NCBI GenBank assembly: GCA_033875255.1
Contig: JAWZSN010000010.1
Coordinates: forward strand, 62,001-126,000
DNA from: Marinimicrococcus sp033875255
GTDB taxonomy: Bacteria; Pseudomonadota; Alphaproteobacteria; Geminicoccales; Geminicoccaceae
Direction of reading: 5' to 3'
Length of the DNA: 64,000 bases
Under the pieces are notes generated by a model. That model had not been told where the DNA came from. It was given only the letters and a program-made list of their open reading frames with translations, and made no database searches. The stretch's first letter is position 1, and every line of letters starts with the position of its first letter. Made by a program: the position numbers and the translations under genes. This document shows positions 36,801-45,168 of this stretch, one piece after another.

Positions 36801-37769
36801 ATGACGACCTATCGCAATGTCGCGGTGCTGGGCGCGGGCACCATGGGCCACGCGCTGGCCCTCGTTCACGCGCTGGGTGGCTGCGAGGTGCGGCTGCAGG
36901 ACCTGACGGGGGAGGCGCTGGACAAGGCGCGCGCCCTGATCGGGGGAGCGCTGGAGACGCTCCAGGCGGCGGGCGGCTGCACCGCCACCGAGGCGGAGAC
37001 GGCGCAGGCGCGCATCACCTGCACCACGAGCATCGCCGAGGCGGTGCAGGACGCCGACCTCGTGGTGGAGGCGGTGGTCGAGAATGCCGGGGTCAAGCGC
37101 GAGGTCTTCGCCGCGGTGGACGCGGCGGCGCCCGATCATGCGATCATCGCCAGCAACACCTCCTATCTCGACATCTTCCCGCTGGTGCCGGAGCGGCGCG
37201 CCGCCCACACCATGATCGTCCACTGGTACACGCCGCCCTACATCATCGACCTGGTCGACGTGGTCGGCAGCGAGAAGACGGAGCGGGCGCATCTCGAGCA
37301 GATGCGCGACTTCCTGGCGGGGCTCGGCAAGAAGCCGATCCTGCTCGAGCGCTTCATCGAGGGGTTCATCGCCAACCGGCTGCAGTCGGCCATGAGCCTC
37401 GAGGTCTACAAGCTGCTCGACGAGGGCTATGCCAGCCCCGAGGCCATCGACCATTCGATCAAGTACGGGCTCGCCGCCCGCATGGCGCTCATGGGCCACT
37501 TCGGCAAGGCCGACTTCACCGGCCTCGACATGGTGCGCCGGGCCATGGCCAACGGCACCTACAAGCCGCCCGTCCCGCGCGGCCAGAGCCCGGCCCTCGA
37601 GGCGCTGATCGCCCAGGGCCGCGGCGGCGTCATGGACGGCGCGGGCTTCTACGACTATGGCGGCCGGTCGCCCGTGGAGCTTATGGCCGAGCGCGACCGC
37701 AAGCTCCTGGCGCTGAAAGACGCCATCGAGACGATCGAAGAGGGCAAGGGGGAGGACAACGCGTCGTGA
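36801..37769 (+). CDS. 3-hydroxyacyl-CoA dehydrogenase-like NAD-dependent oxidoreductase
   Basis: 322 aa dehydrogenase of the 3HCDH fold, with NAD-binding VAVLGAGTMGHALALVHALG near residue 8. SNTSYLDIFPLVPERRAAHT, HWYTPPYIIDLVDVVGSEKT and the C-terminal helical FIEGFIANRLQSAM follow. The HWYTPP box differs from the HFFNPP of fatty-acid oxidation enzymes. That places it with small-substrate dehydrogenases such as those for L-gulonate, carnitine or other 3-hydroxy acids. It starts 2 nt after the ThDP enzyme stop and overlaps the SDR gene, so it is part of the same operon. Confidence 0.88.
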   Translation: MTTYRNVAVLGAGTMGHALALVHALGGCEVRLQDLTGEALDKARALIGGALETLQAAGGCTATEAETAQARITCTTSIAEAVQDADLVVEAVVENAGVKREVFAAVDAAAPDHAIIASNTSYLDIFPLVPERRAAHTMIVHWYTPPYIIDLVDVVGSEKTERAHLEQMRDFLAGLGKKPILLERFIEGFIANRLQSAMSLEVYKLLDEGYASPEAIDHSIKYGLAARMALMGHFGKADFTGLDMVRRAMANGTYKPPVPRGQSPALEALIAQGRGGVMDGAGFYDYGGRSPVELMAERDRKLLALKDAIETIEEGKGEDNAS

Positions 37770-38527
37770 TCACTGCAGATCTCAAGGGCCGCCGGGCGCT
37801 CGTCACCGGGGCCGCCTCGGGCATCGGTCTCGCCACCGCCACCCGGTTCGCCAAGGCCGGCGCGAGCGTTGCGCTGAACCACCTGCCCGACGATCCGGCC
37901 GGGCCCGAGCAGGCCGAGCGGCTGCGCGCCGAGGGCCTCGACGTGATCGCCGTGGCCGGCAACGTCTCGGTTGCCGGTGAGGCCGAGGCCATGGTCAAGG
38001 GTGCCATCGAGCGCCTGGGCGGCCTCGACTACCTGGTCAACAATGCCGGCACCTCGGGCACGAAGGAGCCGATAGCACCGGCCGACATGGACAAGATGAC
38101 CGAGGAGTTCTGGTCGCTCATCCTGAGCACCAACCTCATCGGCCCGTTCCGCTGCACCCACGCCGCCGCCGAGGCGCTGCGCGCCTCCAAGGGGGCGGTG
38201 GCCAACGTCGCCTCGATCGCGGGGCTCGGCCAGCCGGGCAGCAGCCTCGCCTACGGCGCCAGCAAGGCCGGCCTCATCAGCCTCACCAAGAGCCTCGCCC
38301 GTGCGCTGGCACCCGAGGCGCGGGTCAACGCCGTGGCGCCCGGTCACGTCGCCACGCCCTGGACCAGCACCTGGCCCGAGGAGCGCCGCAAGGCCTCCGC
38401 CGAGCGCGCGCTGCTCAAGCGCCACTGCACCGCCGACGACATCGCCGAGGCGCTCTTCTTCCTGTGCGCCGGCGGCGCCATGATCACCGGCCACACCCTC
38501 GTGGTGGACGGCGGCATCACCGTCTGA
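37766..38527 (+). CDS. Short-chain dehydrogenase/reductase
   Basis: 253 aa classical SDR. The cofactor loop TGAASGIG is at residues 14-21, the NNAG motif lies near residue 92, and the catalytic Ser (ANVASIAGLG) and Tyr-Lys (YGASK) are in place. C-terminal motifs PGHVATPWT and a final GGITV end are typical. GTG start overlaps the preceding stop as GTGA. It would oxidise or reduce a hydroxyl/keto group on an intermediate of the same unidentified pathway. Confidence 0.93.
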   Translation: MITADLKGRRALVTGAASGIGLATATRFAKAGASVALNHLPDDPAGPEQAERLRAEGLDVIAVAGNVSVAGEAEAMVKGAIERLGGLDYLVNNAGTSGTKEPIAPADMDKMTEEFWSLILSTNLIGPFRCTHAAAEALRASKGAVANVASIAGLGQPGSSLAYGASKAGLISLTKSLARALAPEARVNAVAPGHVATPWTSTWPEERRKASAERALLKRHCTADDIAEALFFLCAGGAMITGHTLVVDGGITV

Positions 38528-38863
38528 CGGCGGGGCACCATCGGCCGCGAAGACGCGGAGGCCGCGGCGGCGGAGCCGCGCAAGGCGCTGCGCGCGGCCG
38601 GTTTTCTCCTTTCTCGTCGGGGGGCGCGTGTCCGGGCAGGGCGCGCGCCCTTCCCGCTTCGGGGGCCGGCTCGCGGCACGGCCGCCGGGGCTGCCGAGCC
38701 CGTGGCAGGCGGGGCTGCTCTGTACGGAACTCCTGCGAGCGGCACGGCAACCCGTCGTGACTCGCGTGCAGCCACCGGATGATTGCGGCGGCAGGTGGGG
38801 AAGCGGGGGGATTCGGCGCAATCGCGCGAGCACCCCCACCCCTCGGGCGGAGCCGCGCTGGCC
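38528..38863. other. Convergent intergenic region
   Basis: Spacer between the plus-strand SDR operon and the minus-strand repeat-protein genes. Apart from the hairpin listed at 38575 nothing gene-like is seen; it is GC-rich with no credible ribosome site followed by a conserved frame. Confidence 0.5.
38575..38606 (+). terminator. Terminator after the ThDP enzyme/3HCDH-like/SDR operon
   Basis: GCCGCGC (38575-38581) and GCGCGGC (38592-38598) form a 7-bp GC stem with a 10-nt loop, followed by CGGTTTTC. It lies about 50 nt after the SDR stop codon and faces the convergent repeat-protein array. Confidence 0.55.
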
Positions 38864-40633
38864 CTACCTGATCGTGACCGACGCCGAGTTGCCGATCGCC
38901 GCCGTGGTGGCGGAGAGCGCCCCCAGGCCGGCGTCGTTCAGCGACAGCGAGACCGTTTGCATGGCGCTGTTGTTCTGGCCGAGCGCAAGGCCGCCGGTGC
39001 CCTCGAACGCGCCGGCGCCGAGGCTGAGCGAATTGCCGATCGCCACGCCGGTGACGTCGAGGCTGGCGAGGTCGGCGACGCCGCCCAGGCTCAGCTCGAC
39101 GTTCTGCGGCGAGGTGCTGAGCTGGGTGATCTCCGGGGCAACGCCCGAGAGCGTGCCCTCGGCGTCGAGCGACAGCGAGTTGCCGATCGCCGCCAGCGTG
39201 AGCTCGCCGGCACCCATCCCGTTGAGCTCGGCGATGTCGAGGGTGGCGGTCTGAGGGCCGTAGCTGCCCTGCTCGATGGCTCCGAGCTCGCCGAAGGCAA
39301 GATCGCCGCCGGCGGCGAGCGAGAAGGAGTTACCGATCGCCACCACGGTGGCGGAAAGCCCGTCGACGCCGTCGATCCGGTCGAGCGCCATGGTGGCAGC
39401 GTGCCGGTTGCTGTTCTGCTGCCCGAGAAGGCTGCGGTCGCTCAGCGCGACAGCGCCGCCGGAGGAAAGCGACAGGGAATTGCCGATCGCCGCCGCCGTG
39501 AGGTCGACCCTACCGTCGAGGCCAAGCTCGGTCAGCTCCAGGCCGACGGACTGAAAGTGAAGGTTGACCTGCTCGATACCGCCATCGGCCGTGTCGAAGG
39601 CCAGCGCGCCGTCGCCCGAGATCGACAGCGAATTGGCGATCGCGACCGTCGTGGTGGCCAGGTCGCCCAGCCCGTGGACCCGTACGAGCTCGACGAGCGA
39701 GCCTTGGTGGGCGGCGTTGAGCTGGCTGACCTCGTCGAGCTGGACGTCGCCGCCGGCGTCCAGCGTCGCCGAGTTGCCGATCGCCGCCGCCACGAGGGTG
39801 CCGTTAGCGGTCAGGAAGGACCGCGACGCGACGCCGACCGGCGTGGGCGAGTCCGCCAGATCGCCGACGCCGTCGAGGCTGATCGCCGCTATCTGGCCGT
39901 AGCGGGAACTGTCCTGGGAGAGCCCGTCGAGAAAGAGGTCGCCGGTCGTCGCGGTCAGGGTCAGGGAGTTGCCGATCGCCGCCGCGGTCGCATCGAGAAC
40001 GGCCCCGGCCTCGGTCGGCAGCACGGCTGGATCCTCGGCCTCGATGAAGGCGTCCTGCTCGCCCCTGTTGTTCTGGTAGACCGTGTCGAAGCCGTCGGCG
40101 GTGCCGATGGCGCCGGCGGTCAGCGAAGCCGAGTTGCCGATCGCAGCGGCCGAGAGGCTGCTCTCGAGCCCGCTCACGACCACCCGGTCCAGCGTGATGG
40201 AGGCGTCCTGCCCGGCAAAGAGGAGCTGCTCGACCGCGAGGTCGGTGATCTGCCCCTCACCGGTGCCGGAGAGGGTGTTGCCGATCGCCGCTGCGGTCAG
40301 GGCGACGCCGTCGGTGGCGCCGGCGCCGAGATCGACACCCAGCAGATCGATCGCGGCAAACTGCAACCCCCCTGGGCTGTTCTGGCTCAGATCGAGCGCG
40401 GCGCCGTCGTCCACGCGCTCGACGTTGAACGCGGCGCTGTTGCCGATCGCGGCGGCAGTGGCCGCCAGGCTCAGGCCCCACAGATCCTCGAAGCCCAGCT
40501 CGGCGCGCTGCGCCGCCTGGCTCACCTGGTCCAGCACCACGACCTCGATGGCCTGTGCGCGGCTGGCCGCCATCGGCGCCGCCAGCGCTGCCGCCGACAG
40601 CGACAGCAGCAGGCGCTTCTTCATTCCGCTCAT
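38864..40633 (-). CDS. AIGNS-repeat secreted protein, paralogue 1
   Basis: 589 aa protein I do not recognise. A signal peptide (KKRLLLSLSAAALAAPMAAS, cleavage after AQA) is followed by IEVVVLDQ. Eleven repeats of about 50 residues then run to the C-terminus. Each is centred on A-[AV]-A-I-G-N-[ST]-x-[ST]-[LIF] (variants AIANS and GNTLSG), followed by a Gly/Asp turn (xAGGDLxL). Most spacers carry a Q-x2-7-Q segment such as EQGSYGPQTATLDI. It ends exactly on a repeat (AAIGNSASVTIR). The mature chain is acidic, Cys-free and apparently Lys-free, as in extracellular beta-solenoid or fibril proteins. GGGAGG precedes the ATG. Function is unknown; a surface or matrix fibre is an inference. Confidence 0.88.
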   Translation of the reverse strand: MSGMKKRLLLSLSAAALAAPMAASRAQAIEVVVLDQVSQAAQRAELGFEDLWGLSLAATAAAIGNSAAFNVERVDDGAALDLSQNSPGGLQFAAIDLLGVDLGAGATDGVALTAAAIGNTLSGTGEGQITDLAVEQLLFAGQDASITLDRVVVSGLESSLSAAAIGNSASLTAGAIGTADGFDTVYQNNRGEQDAFIEAEDPAVLPTEAGAVLDATAAAIGNSLTLTATTGDLFLDGLSQDSSRYGQIAAISLDGVGDLADSPTPVGVASRSFLTANGTLVAAAIGNSATLDAGGDVQLDEVSQLNAAHQGSLVELVRVHGLGDLATTTVAIANSLSISGDGALAFDTADGGIEQVNLHFQSVGLELTELGLDGRVDLTAAAIGNSLSLSSGGAVALSDRSLLGQQNSNRHAATMALDRIDGVDGLSATVVAIGNSFSLAAGGDLAFGELGAIEQGSYGPQTATLDIAELNGMGAGELTLAAIGNSLSLDAEGTLSGVAPEITQLSTSPQNVELSLGGVADLASLDVTGVAIGNSLSLGAGAFEGTGGLALGQNNSAMQTVSLSLNDAGLGALSATTAAIGNSASVTIR

Positions 40634-41074
40634 TCGTCCGCCCTCCCAGACGTTCCGGGAGGACCTTGGCGGCGCCTCCCTTCGATGCGTGGCGCCGTGC
40701 CGTCATGGACGATTCCAATGACGTCTGTGAATCGTGTCTTGGAGCCGTAGCGGGAGCCCGGCGGGTGCTCAAGGAGGACACCACGACCCCGGATTGCTTT
40801 TGCCGCCCATGCGTGCCTCGGGTACCCGGCCGCATCGGGAGGACCGTCGCGACGAGCATGACGAGGCCCCGTCGAGCCGGAAGGACACGCGAGGACTGCT
40901 TTCTCCTGTCCGTCCTTCCGGTCCCGGCGGAGGGACGCTTGCGGCGCTGCGTGGCCGGCGCGGCCCGGGGCGGATGGCGGGAGATGAGGGAAAGGGAGCG
41001 GGCGCAGCGCTCCCCTTCCTGCCGCCGAACGAGTGCGGACGCCCGGGCGGGGCCAGGCGTCCGCGCGCGTGGCG
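40634..41074. other. Leader and spacer between paralogues 1 and 2
   Basis: Contains the leader of paralogue 1 and the 3' hairpin of paralogue 2. CCTCCC (40643-40648) and GGGAGG (40658-40663) would pair in the paralogue 1 messenger and mask its ribosome site. The leader block reading GGCGCCTCCCTTCGATG near 40670 on the plus strand recurs nearly identically before paralogue 4 (about 47020). The AT-rich promoter block found before paralogues 2 and 3 is missing here. Confidence 0.5.
41035..41064 (-). terminator. Hairpin after paralogue 2
   Basis: Perfect 9-bp stem GCGGACGCC (41035-41043) with GGCGTCCGC (41056-41064), 11 nt beyond the paralogue 2 stop in the minus direction. No T run follows, but its place and strength suggest transcript 3'-end formation or stabilisation. 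Confidence 0.5.
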
Positions 41075-42844
41075 TCAGCGGATGGTGACCGACGTCGAGT
41101 TGCCGATCGCCGCCGTGGTGGCGGAGAGCGCGCCCAGGCCGGCGTCGTTCAGCGACAGCGAGACCGTCTGCATGGCGTTGTTGGTCTGGCTGAGGGAAAG
41201 GCTGCCGGTGCCGTCGAACGCGCCGGCGCCGAGGCTGAGCGAGTTGCCGATCGCCACGCCGGTGACGTCGAGGCTGGCGAGGTCGCCCACGTTGTTCAGG
41301 CTCAGCTCGACGTTCTGCGGCGAGCTGCTGAGCTGGGTGATCGCCGGAGCAACGCCCGAGAGCGTGCCCTCGGCGTCGAGCGACAGCGAGTTGCCGATCG
41401 CCGCCAAAGTGACCTCGCCGGCCCCCATACCGTTGAGCTCGACAAGGCCCAGCGTGGCGGTCTGGGGCGCGTTGTTGACCTGGTCGATGGCGCCGTACCC
41501 GCCAAACGACAGGTCGCCGCCGGACGAGACCGAAAGCGAGTTGCCGATCGCCACCACCGTGGCGGAAAGCCCGTCGATGCCGTCGATGCCGTCGAGCGTG
41601 ACGCCGGCAAGCTGGGGGCTGGTGGTCGTCTGCGTGATGAGGCTCTCATCGTTCAGCGCGAAGTCGCCGCCGGACGTGAGCGAGAGCGAGTTGGCGATCG
41701 CCGCCGCGGTCAGGTCGACGGCGCCGTCGAGGCCGAGATCGTCCAGCCCGATGGCGACCGACTGGGTGCCGTGGTTCTCCTGCTCGATGCCGCTTTCGAT
41801 CTTGTCGAACACCAGGGCGCCGTCCGCCGAGATCGACAGGGAGTTGCCGATCGCCACCGCCGTGCCGTCCAGCGTGCCCAGGCCGTAGACATGGTCGAGG
41901 TCGAGGCTTGCGTTCTGCGCGACGACACTGAGCTGCTCGACCTCGTCGAGCAGGATGTCGCCGGCGGCCTCGAGCGTCGCCGAGTTGCCGATCGCCGCCG
42001 CTACCAGCGTGCTGTCGAAGGTTTCAAAGGACGGTGCCGTGACGCCGACCGGCGTGGGCGGAACGACGAGATCGTTGACACCGTCGAGGACGAGCTCGGC
42101 CGACTGGCCGGAGCCCACATTGTTCTGGTCGAGCCCGTCGAGGAAGAGATCGCCGGTCGTCGCGGTCAGGGTCAGAGAGTTGCCGATCGCCGCCGCGGTC
42201 GCGTCGAGCACGGCCCCGGTCTCGGTCGGCAGGACGGCCAGATCCGCGATGTCGATGCCCGCGTCCTGGCCGGTGGTATTGGTCTGCAGGAGCGTGTCGA
42301 AGCCGTCGGCGGTGCCGATGGCACCGGCGGTGAGCGAGGCCGAGTTGCCGATGGCAGCCGCCGAGAGGCTGCTCTCGAGGCCGCTGACGACGACCTGGTC
42401 CAGCACGATGGCCGCACTTTGCCCTCTATGGACGCTCTGCGCGATAGCCAGCCCGGCGATCTGCCCCTCTCCGGTGCCCGAGAGCGTGTTGCCGATCGCC
42501 GCGGCGGTCAGGGCGATGCCGTCAGCGCCGCCGGCGCCGAGATCGATGTCATGCAGATCGATGTCGGCGAGCTGCGTGCTGGTCGGGTTGACCTGGTCCA
42601 GCTCGAGCGCGGCGACGTCGTCCACGCCCTCGACGTTGAACGCGGCGCTGTTGCCGATCGCGGCGGCGGTGGCCGCGAGGCTCTCGCCCCACAGGCCTTC
42701 GAAGCTCAGCTCGGCGCTCTGCGCCGCAAGATTGACCTGGTCGAGCACCACGACCTCGATGGCCTGTGCGCTGCCGGCTGCCATGGGTGCTGCCAGCGCC
42801 GCCGCAGACAGCGACAGCAGCAGGCGCTTCTTCAAACTGGACAT
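41075..42844 (-). CDS. AIGNS-repeat secreted protein, paralogue 2
   Basis: 589 aa, exactly the same length as paralogue 1 and collinear with it. It has the same signal peptide type (LKKRLLLSLSAAALAAPMAA, ending SAQA), the same IEVVVLDQ mature start, eleven AIGNS repeats and a TTAAIGNSTSVTIR end. Spacer segments with Gln and Asn are clearer here, for example LDQVNLAAQSAEL, IDQVNNAPQTATL and LSQTNNAMQTVSL. With paralogue 1 it shares AAIGNSLTL in repeat 4 and AAIGNSLSL in repeat 9, which the other two lack. ATG at 42844 follows GGGAGG by 9 nt; the longer upstream frame is leader sequence. Function unknown. Confidence 0.88.
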   Translation of the reverse strand: MSSLKKRLLLSLSAAALAAPMAAGSAQAIEVVVLDQVNLAAQSAELSFEGLWGESLAATAAAIGNSAAFNVEGVDDVAALELDQVNPTSTQLADIDLHDIDLGAGGADGIALTAAAIGNTLSGTGEGQIAGLAIAQSVHRGQSAAIVLDQVVVSGLESSLSAAAIGNSASLTAGAIGTADGFDTLLQTNTTGQDAGIDIADLAVLPTETGAVLDATAAAIGNSLTLTATTGDLFLDGLDQNNVGSGQSAELVLDGVNDLVVPPTPVGVTAPSFETFDSTLVAAAIGNSATLEAAGDILLDEVEQLSVVAQNASLDLDHVYGLGTLDGTAVAIGNSLSISADGALVFDKIESGIEQENHGTQSVAIGLDDLGLDGAVDLTAAAIANSLSLTSGGDFALNDESLITQTTTSPQLAGVTLDGIDGIDGLSATVVAIGNSLSVSSGGDLSFGGYGAIDQVNNAPQTATLGLVELNGMGAGEVTLAAIGNSLSLDAEGTLSGVAPAITQLSSSPQNVELSLNNVGDLASLDVTGVAIGNSLSLGAGAFDGTGSLSLSQTNNAMQTVSLSLNDAGLGALSATTAAIGNSTSVTIR

Positions 42845-42967
42845 GCGTCCGTCCTCCCAAAGGTTGCGCCAACGCGCCGGCAAAATCTGCCCACTGCCTG
42901 GCGTTCGTCCTGGCGTGCCCGAACGATGCCGTTTCGCAACTTGTGGGAGAATCTCGCCCAAAATGTA

Positions 42968-43025
42968 CGCGTTAGACGTTGTTTCTATATCACCTGAAAC
43001 GTGCAGTGGAATGACGATTGCCACG
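42968..43025 (-). promoter_or_regulatory. Conserved promoter block upstream of paralogue 2
   Basis: Plus-strand reading: CGCGTTAGACGT, then TCTATATCACCTGAAA (42984-42999), TGACGAT (43012-43018) and CACG. Nearly the same block occurs at 45027-45083 before paralogue 3. Both begin exactly 124 nt upstream of their start codons. The region is AT-rich relative to its surroundings and probably contains the promoter and regulator site. Confidence 0.6.
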
Positions 43026-43103
43026 CATAAGGCGATATTTTTTCCCCGATGGCCGGGGAACGCACGTCCGGAAGGTGATGGCCGTACGCCCCCGCGGCCC
43101 GTC

Positions 43104-44903
43104 CTAGCGGATGGTGACCGACGCCGTGTTGCCGATCGCCGCGGTGGTGGCGGAGAAGGCGCCCAGGCCGGAGGCGCTGGCCGTCAGCGAGACCGTCTGC
43201 AGGCCGCTATTGTCCTGCAAGACGGAGAGCGTCCCGGTGCCCTCGAAGGCACCTGCCGAGAGGCTCAGCGAGTTGCCGATGGCAACGGCCGTGGCGTCGA
43301 GGCTGGCGAGCTCGCCGATTCCCTCGAGGCTCAGCTCGGCGCTCTGCGGCGCGTGCTTTCGCTGGCTGATCGCGGGCGCCACGCCCGAGAGCGCGCCTTC
43401 GGCCTCGATGGACAGGGAGTTGTCGATTGCCGCCAGCGTGATCTCGCCGGCTCCCGTACCGTTGAGTTCGGCGATGTCGAGCGTGGCGGTCTGCGCGTAG
43501 CCGCCCCACTGGGAGATCCCGGTGGCCTCTGACGCCGCATCCTCGCCCGCAGAGAGCGCGAGATCGCCGCCGGAGTCGAGCGAGAGGGAGTTGCCGATCG
43601 CGACCACGGTCGAGGTGAGGCCGTCGAGGCCGTCGAGCAGGACGCTGGAGCTCTGCGAGGCCTGGTTCCTCTGATCGACGATGCTGCCCAGGCTCAGCGC
43701 CACATCCCCGCCGGCCTCGATCGACAGGGAGTTGCCGAGCGCTGCAGCCGTCACCGCGACGGCACCCTCCATGCCGAGATCGACCAGCTCGACAACGGCC
43801 GTCTGCGTACGCGAGGCTGCCTGCACGAGGCTGTTGCCGCCCGGCTCGATCGCCAGCACGTCACCGGCAGAGACCGACAACGAGTTGCCGATCGCCACCG
43901 AAGTGACGTCCAGATCACCCAGGCCGTAGACCTGGTCGAGCCTGGCGGTGGCGAGCTGCGAGGGAGACGCCGCCTGCTGGACGAGGGTTCCGAGCAGCAC
44001 GGTGCCGTCGGCGCGGAGGCTCGCGGAGCTGCCGATCGCCGCCGCCACGAGGGTGCTGTCGAAGGACTCGAGGGACGGGGCGGCGACACCCACCGGCGTG
44101 GAGGAGCTGCCCGGCGCGTTGATCTGCCCTAGTCCGACCGACGCCTCCTGCTTCCAGTTGTTCGTCTGGGTGAGATTGTCGAGGTAGAGATCGCCGGTGG
44201 TGGCGGTCAGGGTCAAAGAGTGGTTGAGCGCCACGGCGGTCGCGTCGAAGGTGGCGCCGGACGCGCCCGGCAGGACGGCCAGATCCGCGATGGCAATCGT
44301 CGCTGTCTGGTTGCCGAGCCCGCTCTGCGTGACCGTATCGAGCCCGTCGCCGGTGCCAATGGAACCCGCGGTGAGCGAGGCCGAGTTGCCGATGGCGGCG
44401 GCCGACAGGCTGCTCTCCAGCCCGCCGACGACGACCTCGTCCAGCGTGATGACCGACTCCTGGCCTACTCCCATCGCCCCGACGATCTGGTTGATCGCGA
44501 GGTCGGCGATTTGCCCCTCGCCGGTACCCGATAGGGTGTTGCCGATGGCAGCCGCCGTCAGGTCCAGACCCTCTGTGGTGCCGCCGGAAAGGTCGACGGT
44601 GCTCAGGGCGATCTCGGCCAGCTGCTGGTTGCCCGGGAACAGCATGCTGGACTGGTCGAGATCGAGCGCCGCGGCGTCGCCCTCGCCCTCGACGTTGAAG
44701 GCGGCGCTGTTGCCGATGGCGGCGGCCGTGGCAGCCAGGCCCTCGCCCCAGAGCCCGTCGAGATCGAGGGCGGCGCCCTGACCCGCGCTGGTGGACTGCT
44801 CGAGCACCACGATCTCGATCGCCTGCGCGCTCCCGGCCGCCATCGGCGCTGCCAGCGCCGCCGCCGGGAGCGACAGCAGCAGCCGTCTCTTCAAGCCAGT
44901 CAT
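43104..44903 (-). CDS. AIGNS-repeat secreted protein, paralogue 3
   Basis: 599 aa paralogue. Signal peptide LKRRLLLSLPAAALAAPMAA ends SAQA; the mature start is IEIVVLEQ. Eleven repeats are present, but repeat 4 is ALNHSLTL, repeat 7 AALGNSLSI and repeat 9 AAIDNSLSI. These changes are shared with paralogue 4 only and define a separate pair. It ends AAIGNTASVTIR. A ten-residue insertion relative to paralogues 1 and 2 sits around repeat 8 (GEDAASEATGISQWGG). The start was placed at MTGLKRR with GGAGAA about 9 nt upstream. Mature chain is Cys-free and very Lys-poor. Function unknown. Confidence 0.87.
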   Translation of the reverse strand: MTGLKRRLLLSLPAAALAAPMAAGSAQAIEIVVLEQSTSAGQGAALDLDGLWGEGLAATAAAIGNSAAFNVEGEGDAAALDLDQSSMLFPGNQQLAEIALSTVDLSGGTTEGLDLTAAAIGNTLSGTGEGQIADLAINQIVGAMGVGQESVITLDEVVVGGLESSLSAAAIGNSASLTAGSIGTGDGLDTVTQSGLGNQTATIAIADLAVLPGASGATFDATAVALNHSLTLTATTGDLYLDNLTQTNNWKQEASVGLGQINAPGSSSTPVGVAAPSLESFDSTLVAAAIGSSASLRADGTVLLGTLVQQAASPSQLATARLDQVYGLGDLDVTSVAIGNSLSVSAGDVLAIEPGGNSLVQAASRTQTAVVELVDLGMEGAVAVTAAALGNSLSIEAGGDVALSLGSIVDQRNQASQSSSVLLDGLDGLTSTVVAIGNSLSLDSGGDLALSAGEDAASEATGISQWGGYAQTATLDIAELNGTGAGEITLAAIDNSLSIEAEGALSGVAPAISQRKHAPQSAELSLEGIGELASLDATAVAIGNSLSLSAGAFEGTGTLSVLQDNSGLQTVSLTASASGLGAFSATTAAIGNTASVTIR

Positions 44904-45026
44904 TCGTCCGTTCTCCAGCCGGTTGTCCGAGCGCCTCGGTAACGCGGCGCATCGGCCCCCTCCCAACCGGAACACCCGGACGGCACTGCATGTCGCAGTA
45001 TATTAGGAATTATTACCGCATCGATC

Positions 45027-45083
45027 CGCGTTCGACGTCACTCTGTGTCACCTTAAAGGGGCAAATATGTGACGATCAACACG
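45027..45083 (-). promoter_or_regulatory. Conserved promoter block upstream of paralogue 3
   Basis: Plus-strand reading: CGCGTTCGACGT, TCTGTGTCACCTTAAA (45042-45057), TGACGAT (45070-45076) and CACG, matching the block before paralogue 2 in order and spacing. The 16-nt core agrees at 13 positions. It starts 124 nt before the start codon, as in paralogue 2. Confidence 0.6.
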
Positions 45084-45112
45084 AGGTAAGAGAATAATGT
45101 CGTGCCGCTGTG

Positions 45113-45162
45113 GCCGCAGGAGCGCGCGTCCGCATGGTGACGGACGCCTGCGCTCCTGCGGC
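45113..45162 (-). terminator. Long hairpin after paralogue 4
   Basis: Perfect 13-bp outer stem GCCGCAGGAGCGC (45113-45125) with GCGCTCCTGCGGC (45150-45162), plus an inner CGTCCG/CGGACG pairing. It begins 6 nt after the paralogue 4 stop codon in the minus direction. Very stable; acts probably as a terminator or 3' end stabiliser although no T run follows. Confidence 0.6.
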
Positions 45163-45168
45163 GCCGTC

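Noticed and set aside
38783..42997. Long plus-strand open frames (over 650 codons) opposite the repeat-protein genes
   Set aside because: They are mirror frames of a GC-rich, internally repeated coding sequence. They lack signal peptides, ribosome sites and sensible composition, while the minus frames have all three.
43042..43060. Hairpin TTCCCCG/CGGGGAA with adjacent T run, considered as a terminator
   Set aside because: The T run precedes the stem on the plus strand and no plus-strand gene ends nearby. In the minus direction an A run follows the stem, so it is not a standard terminator for either strand.
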